NCBI GenBank assembly: GCA_017512145.1
Contig: JAFWHB010000022.1
Span: 107,355 to 171,354, forward strand
DNA length: 64,000 nt
Direction: 5' to 3'
Source: Mogibacterium sp.
GTDB taxonomy: Bacteria > Bacillota > Clostridia > Peptostreptococcales > Anaerovoracaceae
The position numbers and the translations under genes are program-made. The notes under the pieces are model-generated. The model searched no databases. It had not been told where the DNA came from and was given only the letters and a program-made list of their open reading frames with translations. Below, piece after piece: positions 32,538-40,034 of this stretch (the stretch's first letter is position 1; each line of letters opens with the position of its first letter).

Positions 32538-32762
32538 TCACTCCCCCTCTTCATCAGCGTTTACCTCTGCCTTCTTGATTTTATTTATAATTTCACCAAT
32601 GGTTTCTCTGGTAAAAAAACTATAACTTCCTACAACAAGTTCGGAGTATTCCTCTCTACCATCATCACGTTTGTCGAAAATCCTCCTTATTACGTTTATT
32701 GCATCAATTCTGACAATATTCGGCTCGTTAGTATAGTTATCATGTACCACTATTATCTTCAT
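32538..32762 (-). CDS. Hypothetical phage protein, 74 residues
   Basis: MKIIVVHDNYTNEPNIVRID then AINVIRRIFDKRDDGREEYSELVVGSYSFFTRETIGEIINKI. The beta-rich half followed by one helix resembles small FlbD-like or phage regulatory folds, but I do not assign it. It ends in EEGE from the next ribosome site. Confidence 0.55.
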   Translation of the reverse strand: MKIIVVHDNYTNEPNIVRIDAINVIRRIFDKRDDGREEYSELVVGSYSFFTRETIGEIINKIKKAEVNADEEGE

Positions 32763-32775
32763 CTGCGTTTATCTC

Positions 32776-32952
32776 CTACACTCTGACCATTTCAACGATC
32801 TTTTCATCAGTCCAGTTTTCGGGGTGTATCAGCCTCGGGCATTTGCAGTCGCTCAAATCTTTATATTTACCGAGCGGGCACTTCTTACAATCACCCTTGT
32901 GTTCTTTGCAAATTTCTTTTATTTTCTTCAGGTAGTTAATTGCTCCTTTCAT
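32776..32952 (-). CDS. Zinc-knuckle mini-protein, 58 residues
   Basis: MKGAINYLKKIKEICKEHKG at the start, then GDCKKCPLGKYKDLSDCKCP with four clustered cysteines, then HPENWTDEKIVEMVRV. The C-K-K-C-P-L-G ... C-x-C-P pattern is common in tiny phage early proteins. The ATG overlaps the stop of the preceding gene (ATGA). Function unknown. Confidence 0.7.
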   Translation of the reverse strand: MKGAINYLKKIKEICKEHKGDCKKCPLGKYKDLSDCKCPRLIHPENWTDEKIVEMVRV

Positions 32953-33140
32953 TCTTCGCCCTCCAGTTTCGCCATAATCTTATTTAAGCATTTTTCGCAA
33001 ATATCCATCGTCGTTTCTGAATACGCTTTTTTATACCCGCAAACTAAATAATACTTTCGAGCTTTGATTTCTTTTTTCTTGATTTCAACGCCCTCTTCAC
33101 GAATTATCTTTTTGCATATATCACAAATTATCGTTTTCAT
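32949..33140 (-). CDS. Zinc-ribbon mini-protein, 63 residues
   Basis: ATG 33140 (MKTIICDICKKIIREEGVEI) with AGGTGATC upstream; the frame further 5' is a shadow. The C-terminal pair is DICEKCLNKIMAKLEGEE, so one CxxC at each end binds zinc. Resembles short Gram-positive phage proteins with this layout; role unknown. Confidence 0.7.
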   Translation of the reverse strand: MKTIICDICKKIIREEGVEIKKKEIKARKYYLVCGYKKAYSETTMDICEKCLNKIMAKLEGEE

Positions 33141-33148
33141 GTGATCAC

Positions 33149-33406
33149 CTACTTTCTGAAGTCGTCTTCGTAAAGTCTCCAGACACCTTTCACATTCCAC
33201 TTGTCCAGCTCCAGAAACTCTGTTTTCAGGTCTTCGAAGAAATCCGAGTTGCCTTTCTTTTTGTCCGTGTGTATTCTGACGGCCTTCACTTCTGAGCCTT
33301 TCTTCTCTGTCAATAAAACGACATAAGAATGATAAATTTTCCTCGCAAGACATCCGTTATCTTTGAAATATTCTTCGTATGTTTCAACGTCCATGTGTTC
33401 ACCCAT
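33149..33406 (-). CDS. Hypothetical phage protein, 85 residues
   Basis: MGEHMDVETYEEYFKDNGCL with AGGAAG upstream; ATG 33394 is an alternative start. The rest (YHSYVVLLTEKKGSEVKAVRIHTDKK...) suggests an alpha/beta fold. Ends just upstream of the zinc-ribbon gene's ribosome site. Not recognised. Confidence 0.6.
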   Translation of the reverse strand: MGEHMDVETYEEYFKDNGCLARKIYHSYVVLLTEKKGSEVKAVRIHTDKKKGNSDFFEDLKTEFLELDKWNVKGVWRLYEDDFRK

Positions 33407-33424
33407 TTTTCTTCTTCCTTTCGT

Positions 33425-33616
33425 TTATAATCTGTTCAGCGGACAAACGTTGCAAATCTCAGAATCCCAGAGTTCATCAATTTCGTCGTCGCTTTTTCCG
33501 CTCGTGTATCTGCAATAGTCATCGCACATTCTTTGTTTTACTTCGTCGAAAGTTCTCGAAATCAGATCTTCGAGACATTCTTTCGGCGTCGCCTGCTTCT
33601 CTTTTTCTTTCTGCAT
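33425..33616 (-). CDS. Small Cys-containing phage protein, 63 residues
   Basis: MQKEKEKQATPKECLEDLIS, then CDDYCRYTSG and DSEICNVCPLNRL, giving two CxxxC/CxxC groups. The CNVCPLNRL ending is a frequent phage early-protein signature. It overlaps the preceding gene by about 55 bp. Function unknown. Confidence 0.65.
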   Translation of the reverse strand: MQKEKEKQATPKECLEDLISRTFDEVKQRMCDDYCRYTSGKSDDEIDELWDSEICNVCPLNRL

Positions 33617-33795
33617 CCTTCTATCTCAACTTTCTTGTATATGCTGCTTTTTATCCTTCCGTGTTTCTCGTGACTGATTCCTGAATAAATGGTGTTGACA
33701 TTCTTTCCGATTTTCTTCGCAAGCTCCGGAGCGGAATCTGCTATAACAAGCGGAAGCTCCAGCTCGTCATCGGTTACCATCATGTAGACTGTCAT
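33562..33795 (-). CDS. Small helix-turn-helix-like phage protein
   Basis: ATG 33795 (MTVYMMVTDDELELPLVIAD). ELAKKIGKNVNTIYSGIS is a helix-turn-helix-like segment, followed by a very basic tail (CRKKKRSRRRRKNVSK). Such proteins, about 77 residues, are common in clostridial phages and probably bind DNA. The 5' end overlaps the DUF3846 gene by 4 bp. Confidence 0.65.
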   Translation of the reverse strand: MTVYMMVTDDELELPLVIADSAPELAKKIGKNVNTIYSGISHEKHGRIKSSIYKKVEIEGCRKKKRSRRRRKNVSKI

Positions 33796-34121
33796 TTTTC
33801 GAACTCCTTCCAGATATTCGTTCCGCTCATGTTGACTATCTGCTCCCATTTTCTCATGTCAATCGGAATGTCTGCGAACTCGTCTCCAGAAGCTCCGCAA
33901 ACGATTATTGTTCCGACTAACATATCACAGCCGAGAACAACGTTCGGCTGAAGTCCTCTGAGCTTTCCTTCTTCGTTGCATATGATCACGAGATTTTTAT
34001 ATCCTGTCGTTTCAATGTATCCCCCGACTATGCTTTGAAAGACTTCAAGCTCGTTCTCAATCTCGACAAGTCTCCCGAACTCGTCTTCAGGTTTCTTGAT
34101 AATTGCTTTTATTTTGCTCAT
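33792..34121 (-). CDS. DUF3846-like phage protein
   Basis: A 109-residue protein starting MSKIKAIIKKPEDEFGRLVE. Pattern VFQSIVGGYIETT...VIICNEEGKLRGLQPNVVLG...LVGTIIVCGASGDEFADI matches the DUF3846 family found in phages and conjugative elements. Function unknown; it sits mid-operon. Confidence 0.75.
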   Translation of the reverse strand: MSKIKAIIKKPEDEFGRLVEIENELEVFQSIVGGYIETTGYKNLVIICNEEGKLRGLQPNVVLGCDMLVGTIIVCGASGDEFADIPIDMRKWEQIVNMSGTNIWKEFEK

Positions 34122-34132
34122 TTGCTAACCTC

Positions 34133-34387
34133 CTAAAAAATTTCGTGCTGCTTTCGCGCTGTTTTCGTGGCGTTCTCCCTGATCTCCGCTTTTATACATT
34201 CCGGAATAAGATCTTCGACAGAGTATTTCTTTTTATCTTTCTCCATAACTTCCAGAACTTGCAAATGATCTCGAAACCGCTCCCATGTACAATATAATTC
34301 AGCGTATCGGTCGCCATATATGAGAGTGATGTTCAATTTCCACCTTTCGAAAACCGGCATCAACTTTTTGATTTCTTCAAGTGTCAT
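34133..34387 (-). CDS. Hypothetical phage protein, 84 residues
   Basis: MTLEEIKKLMPVFERWKLNI, then TLIYGDRYAELYCTWERFRDHLQVLEVMEKD. Good ribosome site (AGAGGTG). No recognised domain; mixed beta then helix. Confidence 0.55.
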   Translation of the reverse strand: MTLEEIKKLMPVFERWKLNITLIYGDRYAELYCTWERFRDHLQVLEVMEKDKKKYSVEDLIPECIKAEIRENATKTARKQHEIF

Positions 34388-34393
34388 TCTTTT

Positions 34394-34591
34394 TCACCTC
34401 TTTTTATTCTTGTTTATGCTGTCGCGAATCTTCGCTTTTCTGTATGTTACATATGCGTTGTAGCTGCTTAGTTCGTGCATTTTTAAGTTAAGCTCTCTCC
34501 GCTCCGTTTTGAATGCCTGGTATTTCTCGCATCTGTCGTGACAGCCGGACTCTCTTTCCTGACAATCCTTGCATGGTGCTACTGGCTGCAT
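34394..34591 (-). CDS. Cys-rich phage protein (CKDC...CH..CEKY)
   Basis: ATG 34591 (MQPVAPCKDCQERESGCHDR) preceded by GAGAGGGGGCG. CKDCQERESGCHDRCEKYQAFK is a compact metal-binding signature followed by a coiled helix. Widely seen in Firmicute phages; function unknown. Confidence 0.7.
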   Translation of the reverse strand: MQPVAPCKDCQERESGCHDRCEKYQAFKTERRELNLKMHELSSYNAYVTYRKAKIRDSINKNKKR

Positions 34592-34617
34592 ATGTTCGCC
34601 CCCTCTCTTTCTTTTGC

Positions 34618-34959
34618 TCAATTCTCCGCGCAAGATATTTCTTCGGATTCTTCTCCGTACTCCTCGAGCATCCGAACAACATTGAGCGCAAACTCGATAG
34701 CGTTTTCTTCGAATCTCTTGATGTCTGCTGTTGCTGTGTCATAGTCAGCGATTGCAAGCTCCTTCTTGTATCTCGCTTCATTCTTCCAGCCTTCGAGAAG
34801 CCCCTTCACAATCTTGAACGCTTTTTCAGGAACCGCGCGAGTGATGTTTTTCTTTTCAAGAGCCGTGTCGAGAGCTTCATTCCACGCGAGAGCATAGACG
34901 TTCGATTCTGTTCTCATGTGAAGATCGACCATTTTCTCAACTGAAACATATTCAATCAT
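34618..34959 (-). CDS. Hypothetical helical phage protein, 113 residues
   Basis: MIEYVSVEKMVDLHMRTESN, then long helices (EKAFKIVKGLLEGWKNEARYKKEL and FEENAIEFALNVVRMLEEYG). Overlaps the previous gene by 8 bp. No recognised domain. Confidence 0.55.
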   Translation of the reverse strand: MIEYVSVEKMVDLHMRTESNVYALAWNEALDTALEKKNITRAVPEKAFKIVKGLLEGWKNEARYKKELAIADYDTATADIKRFEENAIEFALNVVRMLEEYGEESEEISCAEN

Positions 34960-35206
34960 CGTTTTTCTCCTTCCATCTTTCGTTCATTTCGGCGATTTCC
35001 TGATCTGAATCTCTTGCCTTGAATACCTCGTCCCAGAACTCCGGTCTCCTCATCATTCTTTCGAACTCTAATCCGGAAAATATATTTTGTTTTGACATCT
35101 TAACATGAACAAAATGAACGAGCTGTCCGATTTCTGATATTGTTTCAAAAAGATTCCCTTTGACTCGTAATTCGGTCTTTCCATCTTCTGTTCTGTAATA
35201 CATCAT
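34952..35206 (-). CDS. Hypothetical phage protein, 84 residues
   Basis: MMYYRTEDGKTELRVKGNLF, then ISEIGQLVHFVHVKMSKQN and a charged helical end (ARDSDQEIAEMNERWKEKND). AAGGTGAAG upstream. Not recognised. Confidence 0.55.
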   Translation of the reverse strand: MMYYRTEDGKTELRVKGNLFETISEIGQLVHFVHVKMSKQNIFSGLEFERMMRRPEFWDEVFKARDSDQEIAEMNERWKEKNDD

Positions 35207-35222
35207 TTTTCTTCACCTTCCT

Positions 35223-35504
35223 TCACTCGCAATATTCTTCAATCATCTTCTTGATCGAAGCGAAACAAACTCGATTACACTCTAGACACTCCGGAGCCGT
35301 TTCGCTGAACTGAAGATTAATGTCGGCTTCGTATGTCTCCAGCTTTTCAAATAATGTTTTCAGATCTACGAGCCGGTATCCCTTCCGGAGCGCTTCTCTG
35401 ACTTCAATTCTTGCTTTCATAAGTTCACGAGCCTTGTCTTCGTCGAATCTGTCGCTGTCTTCGTATTCAAGCCACGTTTTGACAGCCTTTGAAATATTAC
35501 TCAT
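35223..35504 (-). CDS. Hypothetical phage protein, 93 residues
   Basis: ATG 35504 (MSNISKAVKTWLEYEDSDRF) overlaps the stop of the 3D-domain gene; the frame continues upstream as a shadow. Helical, ending PECLECNRVCFASIKKMIEE with a CxxC and a further Cys. Function unknown. Confidence 0.6.
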   Translation of the reverse strand: MSNISKAVKTWLEYEDSDRFDEDKARELMKARIEVREALRKGYRLVDLKTLFEKLETYEADINLQFSETAPECLECNRVCFASIKKMIEEYCE

Positions 35505-36078
35505 TGATGATGTACACCTCCGCTTCTCTGCGTCCGAACTGAATTGCTTCGTCGTAGGACCCGACAAAAAGGTCGATTACATTTGACGCCATTCCTCCGG
35601 TGTCATGAACATAAAAAACGCCGTATCCTTCGATTTCAATCCATTTATGCCAGAGTGCCGGATCGTTGCAAGCTGCCGTGTGTCTTACTTCCGGATATAC
35701 TCCGTCAGCGCATGGATTGCCGGTCTCGATGTATGCCGTGAGTTCATAATGCCCGGCGTATGAGTTAAAAGTCATGATCGGCCCCGGTTCTTCTGTCTCT
35801 TCCGGAGTTACGATCTCAATTTCAGGAACGATGACGATTTCTTCCTCTTCCTGGATGCAGATCTCTTCAGTTCGCGCTTGTTCTGTTGTTGTTTCTATCT
35901 CCTGCCGGCTGAAGCTTTTTGTTGCATCTGCCGGAGCTTCTTTTTCCACTGCCCTCATAGAAATTGATTTTATTTCATCCACTTCTTCCGGAACTTCTGG
36001 AGAATTTTCGACTCCATCTCCCAGAATAAAAGCAATTATCATGAATGCAGCTATCGCTATAACGTTTCGTGTTTTCAT
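35497..36078 (-). CDS. Membrane-anchored 3D-domain protein
   Basis: A 193-residue protein. Residues 5-22 (NVIAIAAFMIIAFILGDG) form a signal anchor, residues 25-100 are an acidic low-complexity stalk (EEICIQEEEEIVIVPEIEIV), and the C-terminal 90 residues form a 3D (Asp-Asp-Asp) beta-barrel: YELTAYIETGNPCADGVYP, YGVFYVHDTGGM, NVIDLFVGSYDEA. The three aspartates of the DG, DTGG and DLF motifs are intact. This domain occurs in MltA-like transglycosylases and resuscitation factors. In a phage early operon it may modify the wall or block superinfection; that is inference. Confidence 0.75.
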   Translation of the reverse strand: MKTRNVIAIAAFMIIAFILGDGVENSPEVPEEVDEIKSISMRAVEKEAPADATKSFSRQEIETTTEQARTEEICIQEEEEIVIVPEIEIVTPEETEEPGPIMTFNSYAGHYELTAYIETGNPCADGVYPEVRHTAACNDPALWHKWIEIEGYGVFYVHDTGGMASNVIDLFVGSYDEAIQFGRREAEVYIINE

Positions 36079-36084
36079 TTTCTT

Positions 36085-36981
36085 TTATCCCTTCTTTGCT
36101 AACTCATAAAAGAGTTCTGTTCCGCCGTTTCGGATCCGCGAACGCTGTCGAACTGACTCGTCCGGCATCCTGAGAGTGTGAAAGCGGTTCACGTCTGAAA
36201 GTCTGTCAATAATTCGCATATCATGAAAAGGAAGTCTTTCAACGTCGTAGTTGCTTGTAAATATTGTCACCTTGTTGCTTTGATACCTGGCGTCAATGAT
36301 CATCAAGAACTTTTCGTCCATCCAGTCTTTGCCGGATCTTGCTCCGAAGTCGTCGATTATGAGAACGCGCGGTTCGATGTAATTCTTCAAGATTGCATTC
36401 TCTGAGACTCCGGAGTCCGTCCACGCTTTTTGAATTTCCGAAAGAATCTTGTTCGCTGATTCATAACGAACGCGGACATCTTTCTTCATGAGTTCGTTCG
36501 CAATGCTGGAAGCGAGTCTCGTTTTTCCACTTCCTCTTGCGTCTGAATAGATATATAAGCCGAGTCCTTTTTCGTCGAACTTCTCGAAATTTTGAACAAA
36601 TGCTTTTGAATCCCTGAGAGCAACCGTCGCTCTCTCGAGAGATGGCACGTTCTGATAAATCTTGATTTGAAAGTTGCTGAAGTCCGCATCTGCGTAAAGC
36701 TGCGGAACTGAAGCAAACTTTCGATGATTCTTCAGTTTCTGGTTATCTTTGATGCTTACGCAATCGCAAGGATAAAAATAATCATATGAGCCGGCTTTAT
36801 TCATGTCGTCGCCGAAAAGCTCTGTTCCGTTCTCGTCGAAGCTTCTCCGATATAATCCGACGTTTTGACACTTCGGACATTCTGGCATTTTTTCGCCTGG
36901 ATGCTGCTTCGTCCATTTCTTTTTCTTTTGGTCCATCATTCGAAGCGCTGTGTTTAAATCGTCAGCCGTCAATCTCTCCAT
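36085..36981 (-). CDS. DnaC-like AAA+ helicase loader
   Basis: A 298-residue protein. An N-terminal zinc motif (CPKCQNVGLYRRSF...YPCDC) is followed by an AAA+ ATPase: Walker A SDARGSGKTRLASSIAN near residue 150, Walker B VLIIDDFGARSGKDW near 210, then sensor TIFTSNYDVERLP. This is the phage DnaC/DnaI type that loads the host replicative helicase. It overlaps the replisome organiser gene by 20 bp. Confidence 0.9.
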   Translation of the reverse strand: MERLTADDLNTALRMMDQKKKKWTKQHPGEKMPECPKCQNVGLYRRSFDENGTELFGDDMNKAGSYDYFYPCDCVSIKDNQKLKNHRKFASVPQLYADADFSNFQIKIYQNVPSLERATVALRDSKAFVQNFEKFDEKGLGLYIYSDARGSGKTRLASSIANELMKKDVRVRYESANKILSEIQKAWTDSGVSENAILKNYIEPRVLIIDDFGARSGKDWMDEKFLMIIDARYQSNKVTIFTSNYDVERLPFHDMRIIDRLSDVNRFHTLRMPDESVRQRSRIRNGGTELFYELAKKG

Positions 36982-37966
36982 GTTTCGCGAAATACTCCTT
37001 TCTTGAAATGATCTGTTCGAGAACTTCTTCTCTTGAGAGTTCCTTCGATCTATGCCATCCGAATTGTGGCTGTTCTGGCTGATATACTCCGGTCACTCTT
37101 TCAGGAACAAGCTCGCCATTCTCGAACCATTCTTCCGGCGCTCCGTAATATGGCGAACCCTGATTCTCCGGGAACATGATATTCCAGACGAGAAGACCGT
37201 CTTTGTATTCCCGGCCGTGAGCGTCTGTCTTCGGCTGCTTCGGTAGATAATCAACAAACGGTGTATTTGGTCCGAGAAATGTCTTCGGTAGTTTTATATA
37301 CTTTTCTTCTCTGTTGTCCTTTTTACATTCAGCCGCATATATCTTCGTCGCTTCCAGAATTTCATTTTCTGAAAATCCTTCTTTGATCCTTGTTAAAAAT
37401 TGTTTGTTTGCTGCTGCTTTTTCTTTTTTTCGCGGATAAATGCTCCAGAATTCTTCGAATTTTGAACAATAGTTATATCTCTTATTATCTATATCTTTAT
37501 CTATATCTATATCTTTATCTGTTGCGTTACTCTGCGTTACTGTAACGTTACGCGTAACGTTACTATTATTTTTTTGTTCAATTTTCTTTCTTTCCCTGAA
37601 GCGTTCAGCGCGGATTCTTCCTTGCTCCCTGATTTTCTCCAGACCTTCGACATTCTGATATTTTTCCCAATTTGAGACAAAAATCACATCGTCTATAATT
37701 TCAATCATTCGAAATTTTTGAAACGTACTGAGCGCAAGCTGAATGATTGTGAGCGGTCTTCCGAAATAAGTCGAAAGCATCTGTTCTGTGTATGGAATAT
37801 CTTCGGTGAAGTAAACGCACCCGCGGTCGTTTGTTCTGCCGGCAAGCATGAGCAACTTAAACCATATAACAATTATTGCGTCGCCTTCTGGCATCGCTTC
37901 GATCATTCGAATTTTTTCATTGTCGAAGATGTCTGTCACAATCTTGATCCACTTCGTTTCGACCAT
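36962..37966 (-). CDS. Phage replisome organiser
   Basis: A 334-residue initiator. The N-terminal 120 residues (KWIKIVTDIFDNEKIRMIEA...IIVIWFKLLMLAG) are the Phage_rep_org_N winged-helix domain. The centre holds a repetitive acidic stretch (DKDIDIDKDIDNK) encoded by the AT-rich repeats that probably form the origin. The C-terminal FEEFWSIYPRKKEKAAANKQF is the DnaD/helicase-contact type tail. GGAGG precedes the ATG. It pairs with the DnaC-like loader downstream. Confidence 0.88.
   Translation of the reverse strand: MVETKWIKIVTDIFDNEKIRMIEAMPEGDAIIVIWFKLLMLAGRTNDRGCVYFTEDIPYTEQMLSTYFGRPLTIIQLALSTFQKFRMIEIIDDVIFVSNWEKYQNVEGLEKIREQGRIRAERFRERKKIEQKNNSNVTRNVTVTQSNATDKDIDIDKDIDNKRYNYCSKFEEFWSIYPRKKEKAAANKQFLTRIKEGFSENEILEATKIYAAECKKDNREEKYIKLPKTFLGPNTPFVDYLPKQPKTDAHGREYKDGLLVWNIMFPENQGSPYYGAPEEWFENGELVPERVTGVYQPEQPQFGWHRSKELSREEVLEQIISRKEYFAKHGEIDG
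37484..37563. other. Candidate phage replication origin within the organiser gene
   Basis: From 37484 to 37520 are tandem ATCTATATCTTTATC-type repeats, AT-rich and easily melted. At 37542-37563 is GTAACGTTACGCGTAACGTTAC, a perfect 22-bp palindrome, preceded by two GCGTTACT copies (37524 and 37534 region). Iterons plus an AT-rich element inside the initiator gene are the usual lambdoid arrangement. Confidence 0.7.
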
Positions 37967-38135
37967 CTTTTAATTCCTCCGCTTTTTGAACAAGAATTTT
38001 TATGTTGTATCCACGAGTGAGAGCTGTTTTTATAAAATCAGAAACTTCTCCCAAATCGTCAAAAATGAAATCAACTCCGTTTGTTATATCGTCGGTTTCT
38101 TCATTCTTTTGATATATCGTGATTGTTATTTTCAT
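37917..38135 (-). CDS. Hypothetical phage protein, 72 residues
   Basis: MKITITIYQKNEETDDITNG with AGAAGGGAG upstream, then FIFDDLGEVSDFIKTALTRGYNIKILV: a ferredoxin-like alpha/beta pattern. It overlaps the start of the replisome organiser by 50 bp, unusually long for this genome. Function unknown. Confidence 0.6.
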   Translation of the reverse strand: MKITITIYQKNEETDDITNGVDFIFDDLGEVSDFIKTALTRGYNIKILVQKAEELKDGRNEVDQDCDRHLRQ

Positions 38136-38153
38136 GTTTGTAACTCCCTTCTG

Positions 38154-38558
38154 TTATATTTCAACGATTCGGATTCCATGAAAGAAAAGCATCATTTTGC
38201 GCTTCAGAATATAGTCTGTTGTTCTGAATCCCTTCGTGTCTTCAACTACGGTTTCGCCTGAGCTGTCTTTATAGACGAAGTCGGCGATGTAATCAACTTC
38301 ACGCTCGATGACTTTCCCTTTTTTGATGCCGCCCTTCGGTCCGACAGAGTCCGGTTCTCGCTGCGCTGGTATGAGAACAAATTTGACTTGCATCTGAAGA
38401 TCTGAAATCGCTCCGGCTGTCTCCAGGAGATGAAGCTCCGTGTATCTTTTCGCTTCCTTCTTCGAGTCGAACTCAATTCCGTTGACAACTGTCTTCTTTG
38501 CTCCGTATTTGCTTTTATTTCCCTTTGCCATATATGGCGGATAGTTTTTCCACGCCAT
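38154..38558 (-). CDS. DUF1064 nuclease-like phage protein
   Basis: A 134-residue protein. SKYGAKKTVVNGIEFDSKKEAKRYTEL and VDYIADFVYKDSSGETVVEDTKGFRT are the DUF1064 signature with the D...ExxK-like acidic/lysine triad of the restriction-endonuclease fold. It lies between RecT and the replication genes and may process recombination or replication intermediates (resolvase-like); biochemical role inferred. Confidence 0.85.
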   Translation of the reverse strand: MAWKNYPPYMAKGNKSKYGAKKTVVNGIEFDSKKEAKRYTELHLLETAGAISDLQMQVKFVLIPAQREPDSVGPKGGIKKGKVIEREVDYIADFVYKDSSGETVVEDTKGFRTTDYILKRKMMLFFHGIRIVEI

Positions 38559-38634
38559 TTTGAAAAGCTCCTTTCCGCGGCCGCCTAGTCCACCGAGACG
38601 ACCGCTGTTTTATTTTCTGTGATGCGTTGAGCTT

Positions 38635-39582
38635 TTATTCAAAGAGAGCTGCTGACGGATCCGCCGGAGCTGCTTTCTTCGTTGCTGCCTTCTTCTGTTT
38701 CTTCTCGGCTTCGATCTTTTCTTCCGCTCTGTTGATTATTTCTTCCGCTCTCTGAACTGTTGAGTTCGGATCTGCTGGAGCCGGTTCCGGAGCTTCAAGA
38801 GCCGGAGCTTCTTCTGTGTCGACGAAAGTCTTTGTTCCGTCTTCATGTATTACGGCCATGTCATTTTCAAAGGCTGTCTGAAGCTCTGTCGACATTATTC
38901 CCCACCGGCTGATTAAGTGGCGGAGCATCGTCTTACAAGCCATGTCATCAAAGTTCTTTGACCAAAACGTGAAGCTTGTTCCATTCTTCAGGTCTCTTTG
39001 ATAGCCTTGTGAATACTTCTCGGCGTGACTCTGCATCTTTGCTCTGCTCCAATAGATCGCTTTTTTAAAACCGTTTGTATAAATGAAAGTTGCATAATAT
39101 CCGATTGTCGGAGCTTTCTCTCTGGCGTCTTCGTCGTCTATGAGCTGAACTTCGATTTCTTCATCCAGCGGATCAAAACGAATGAGTTCGCCTTCCTTGA
39201 TCGGAAGAACGTTGAGCTTCTTGTAATAACCGGAACGAATAGCAAGTTGAATATATCCTTTGTATCCGAGCTGGAACTGAGCTTCTACAACTCCGGCTTT
39301 CGTGTTCTTAAACGGCACGAAATAGAACTGACCGAGTTGTGGAGACGGAGTCAGATTCAGAGAAGAACCGAGAAGCGCCGCTGAAAGAATGCTCGAGTTT
39401 GTGCATTCCTGAAGCTGTGGGTTTGCCTGAACTGCGGAAACTACCGAAGCAATGAATTTCTGTCCGTCTTTTCCTCCGACTACCTGATTGATGTTGTTTT
39501 TGACTGCGTCCTGTGTCAAATAAGCTGTGAGACCGAGTCTCTGCTGTCCTTTGCTCTTAACGAGCGAATTATTTACTGCCAT
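38635..39582 (-). CDS. recT: RecT single-strand annealing protein
   Basis: A 315-residue DNA-pairing protein. The core (LTQDAVKNNINQVVGGKDGQKFIASVV, QLGYKGYIQLAIRSGYYKKL, WSKNFDDMACKTMLRHLISRWG) is that of RecT/Bet family proteins. The C-terminal 60 residues are an Ala/Glu/Lys-rich tail. AGGAGG precedes the ATG. Together with the YqaJ exonuclease at 42112 it forms an exonuclease/annealase pair for phage recombination. Confidence 0.95.
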   Translation of the reverse strand: MAVNNSLVKSKGQQRLGLTAYLTQDAVKNNINQVVGGKDGQKFIASVVSAVQANPQLQECTNSSILSAALLGSSLNLTPSPQLGQFYFVPFKNTKAGVVEAQFQLGYKGYIQLAIRSGYYKKLNVLPIKEGELIRFDPLDEEIEVQLIDDEDAREKAPTIGYYATFIYTNGFKKAIYWSRAKMQSHAEKYSQGYQRDLKNGTSFTFWSKNFDDMACKTMLRHLISRWGIMSTELQTAFENDMAVIHEDGTKTFVDTEEAPALEAPEPAPADPNSTVQRAEEIINRAEEKIEAEKKQKKAATKKAAPADPSAALFE

Positions 39583-39593
39583 GATTGCACCTC

Positions 39594-40031
39594 CTAAAAT
39601 TTATCTTTTTGTTTCTCAAAATTTACAGAAATCGGCATTTTCCAAGTATCTTCTGTGGCGTTGAGAATTGAACTTAAATATTGAGCTGTGAGTTTTTCCC
39701 TGAATCTTCTTTCAGAAAGTTGCTTTTTGATTTCTGCTTTGAAATGTTCCTTGTTTTCTTCGATAACCTCTTTCATAACTTCGCGAACTGTTTCTTCGAT
39801 TGTTTTTTCTGCGACATAGTCAAGATAAGGTTTAGATCTCCAACTACCTTTTTCGCATAGTTTCCCGTTGTCACGATCAACGTATGCGTTGAGAGCGCTG
39901 TCGATTGCTGCATTTAAAATTGTTGTTGGATCTCCTAACGCCTGGGCGATTGCAGCTTTGACGATGTCATGAACCGATTTTTCGATGTATTCTTTGTCAA
40001 GTTTCATCTCTAATCCGAGCATTTCAGCCAT
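39594..40031 (-). CDS. Hypothetical phage protein near RecT
   Basis: A 145-residue helical protein: MAEMLGLEMKLDKEYIEKSV, ILNAAIDSALNAYVDRDNGKLCEKGSW and a charged C-terminal half (EENKEHFKAEIKKQLSERRFREKL). Located between RecT and the 40035 gene in the recombination module. No recognised domain. Confidence 0.6.
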   Translation of the reverse strand: MAEMLGLEMKLDKEYIEKSVHDIVKAAIAQALGDPTTILNAAIDSALNAYVDRDNGKLCEKGSWRSKPYLDYVAEKTIEETVREVMKEVIEENKEHFKAEIKKQLSERRFREKLTAQYLSSILNATEDTWKMPISVNFEKQKDKF

Positions 40032-40034
40032 CTT

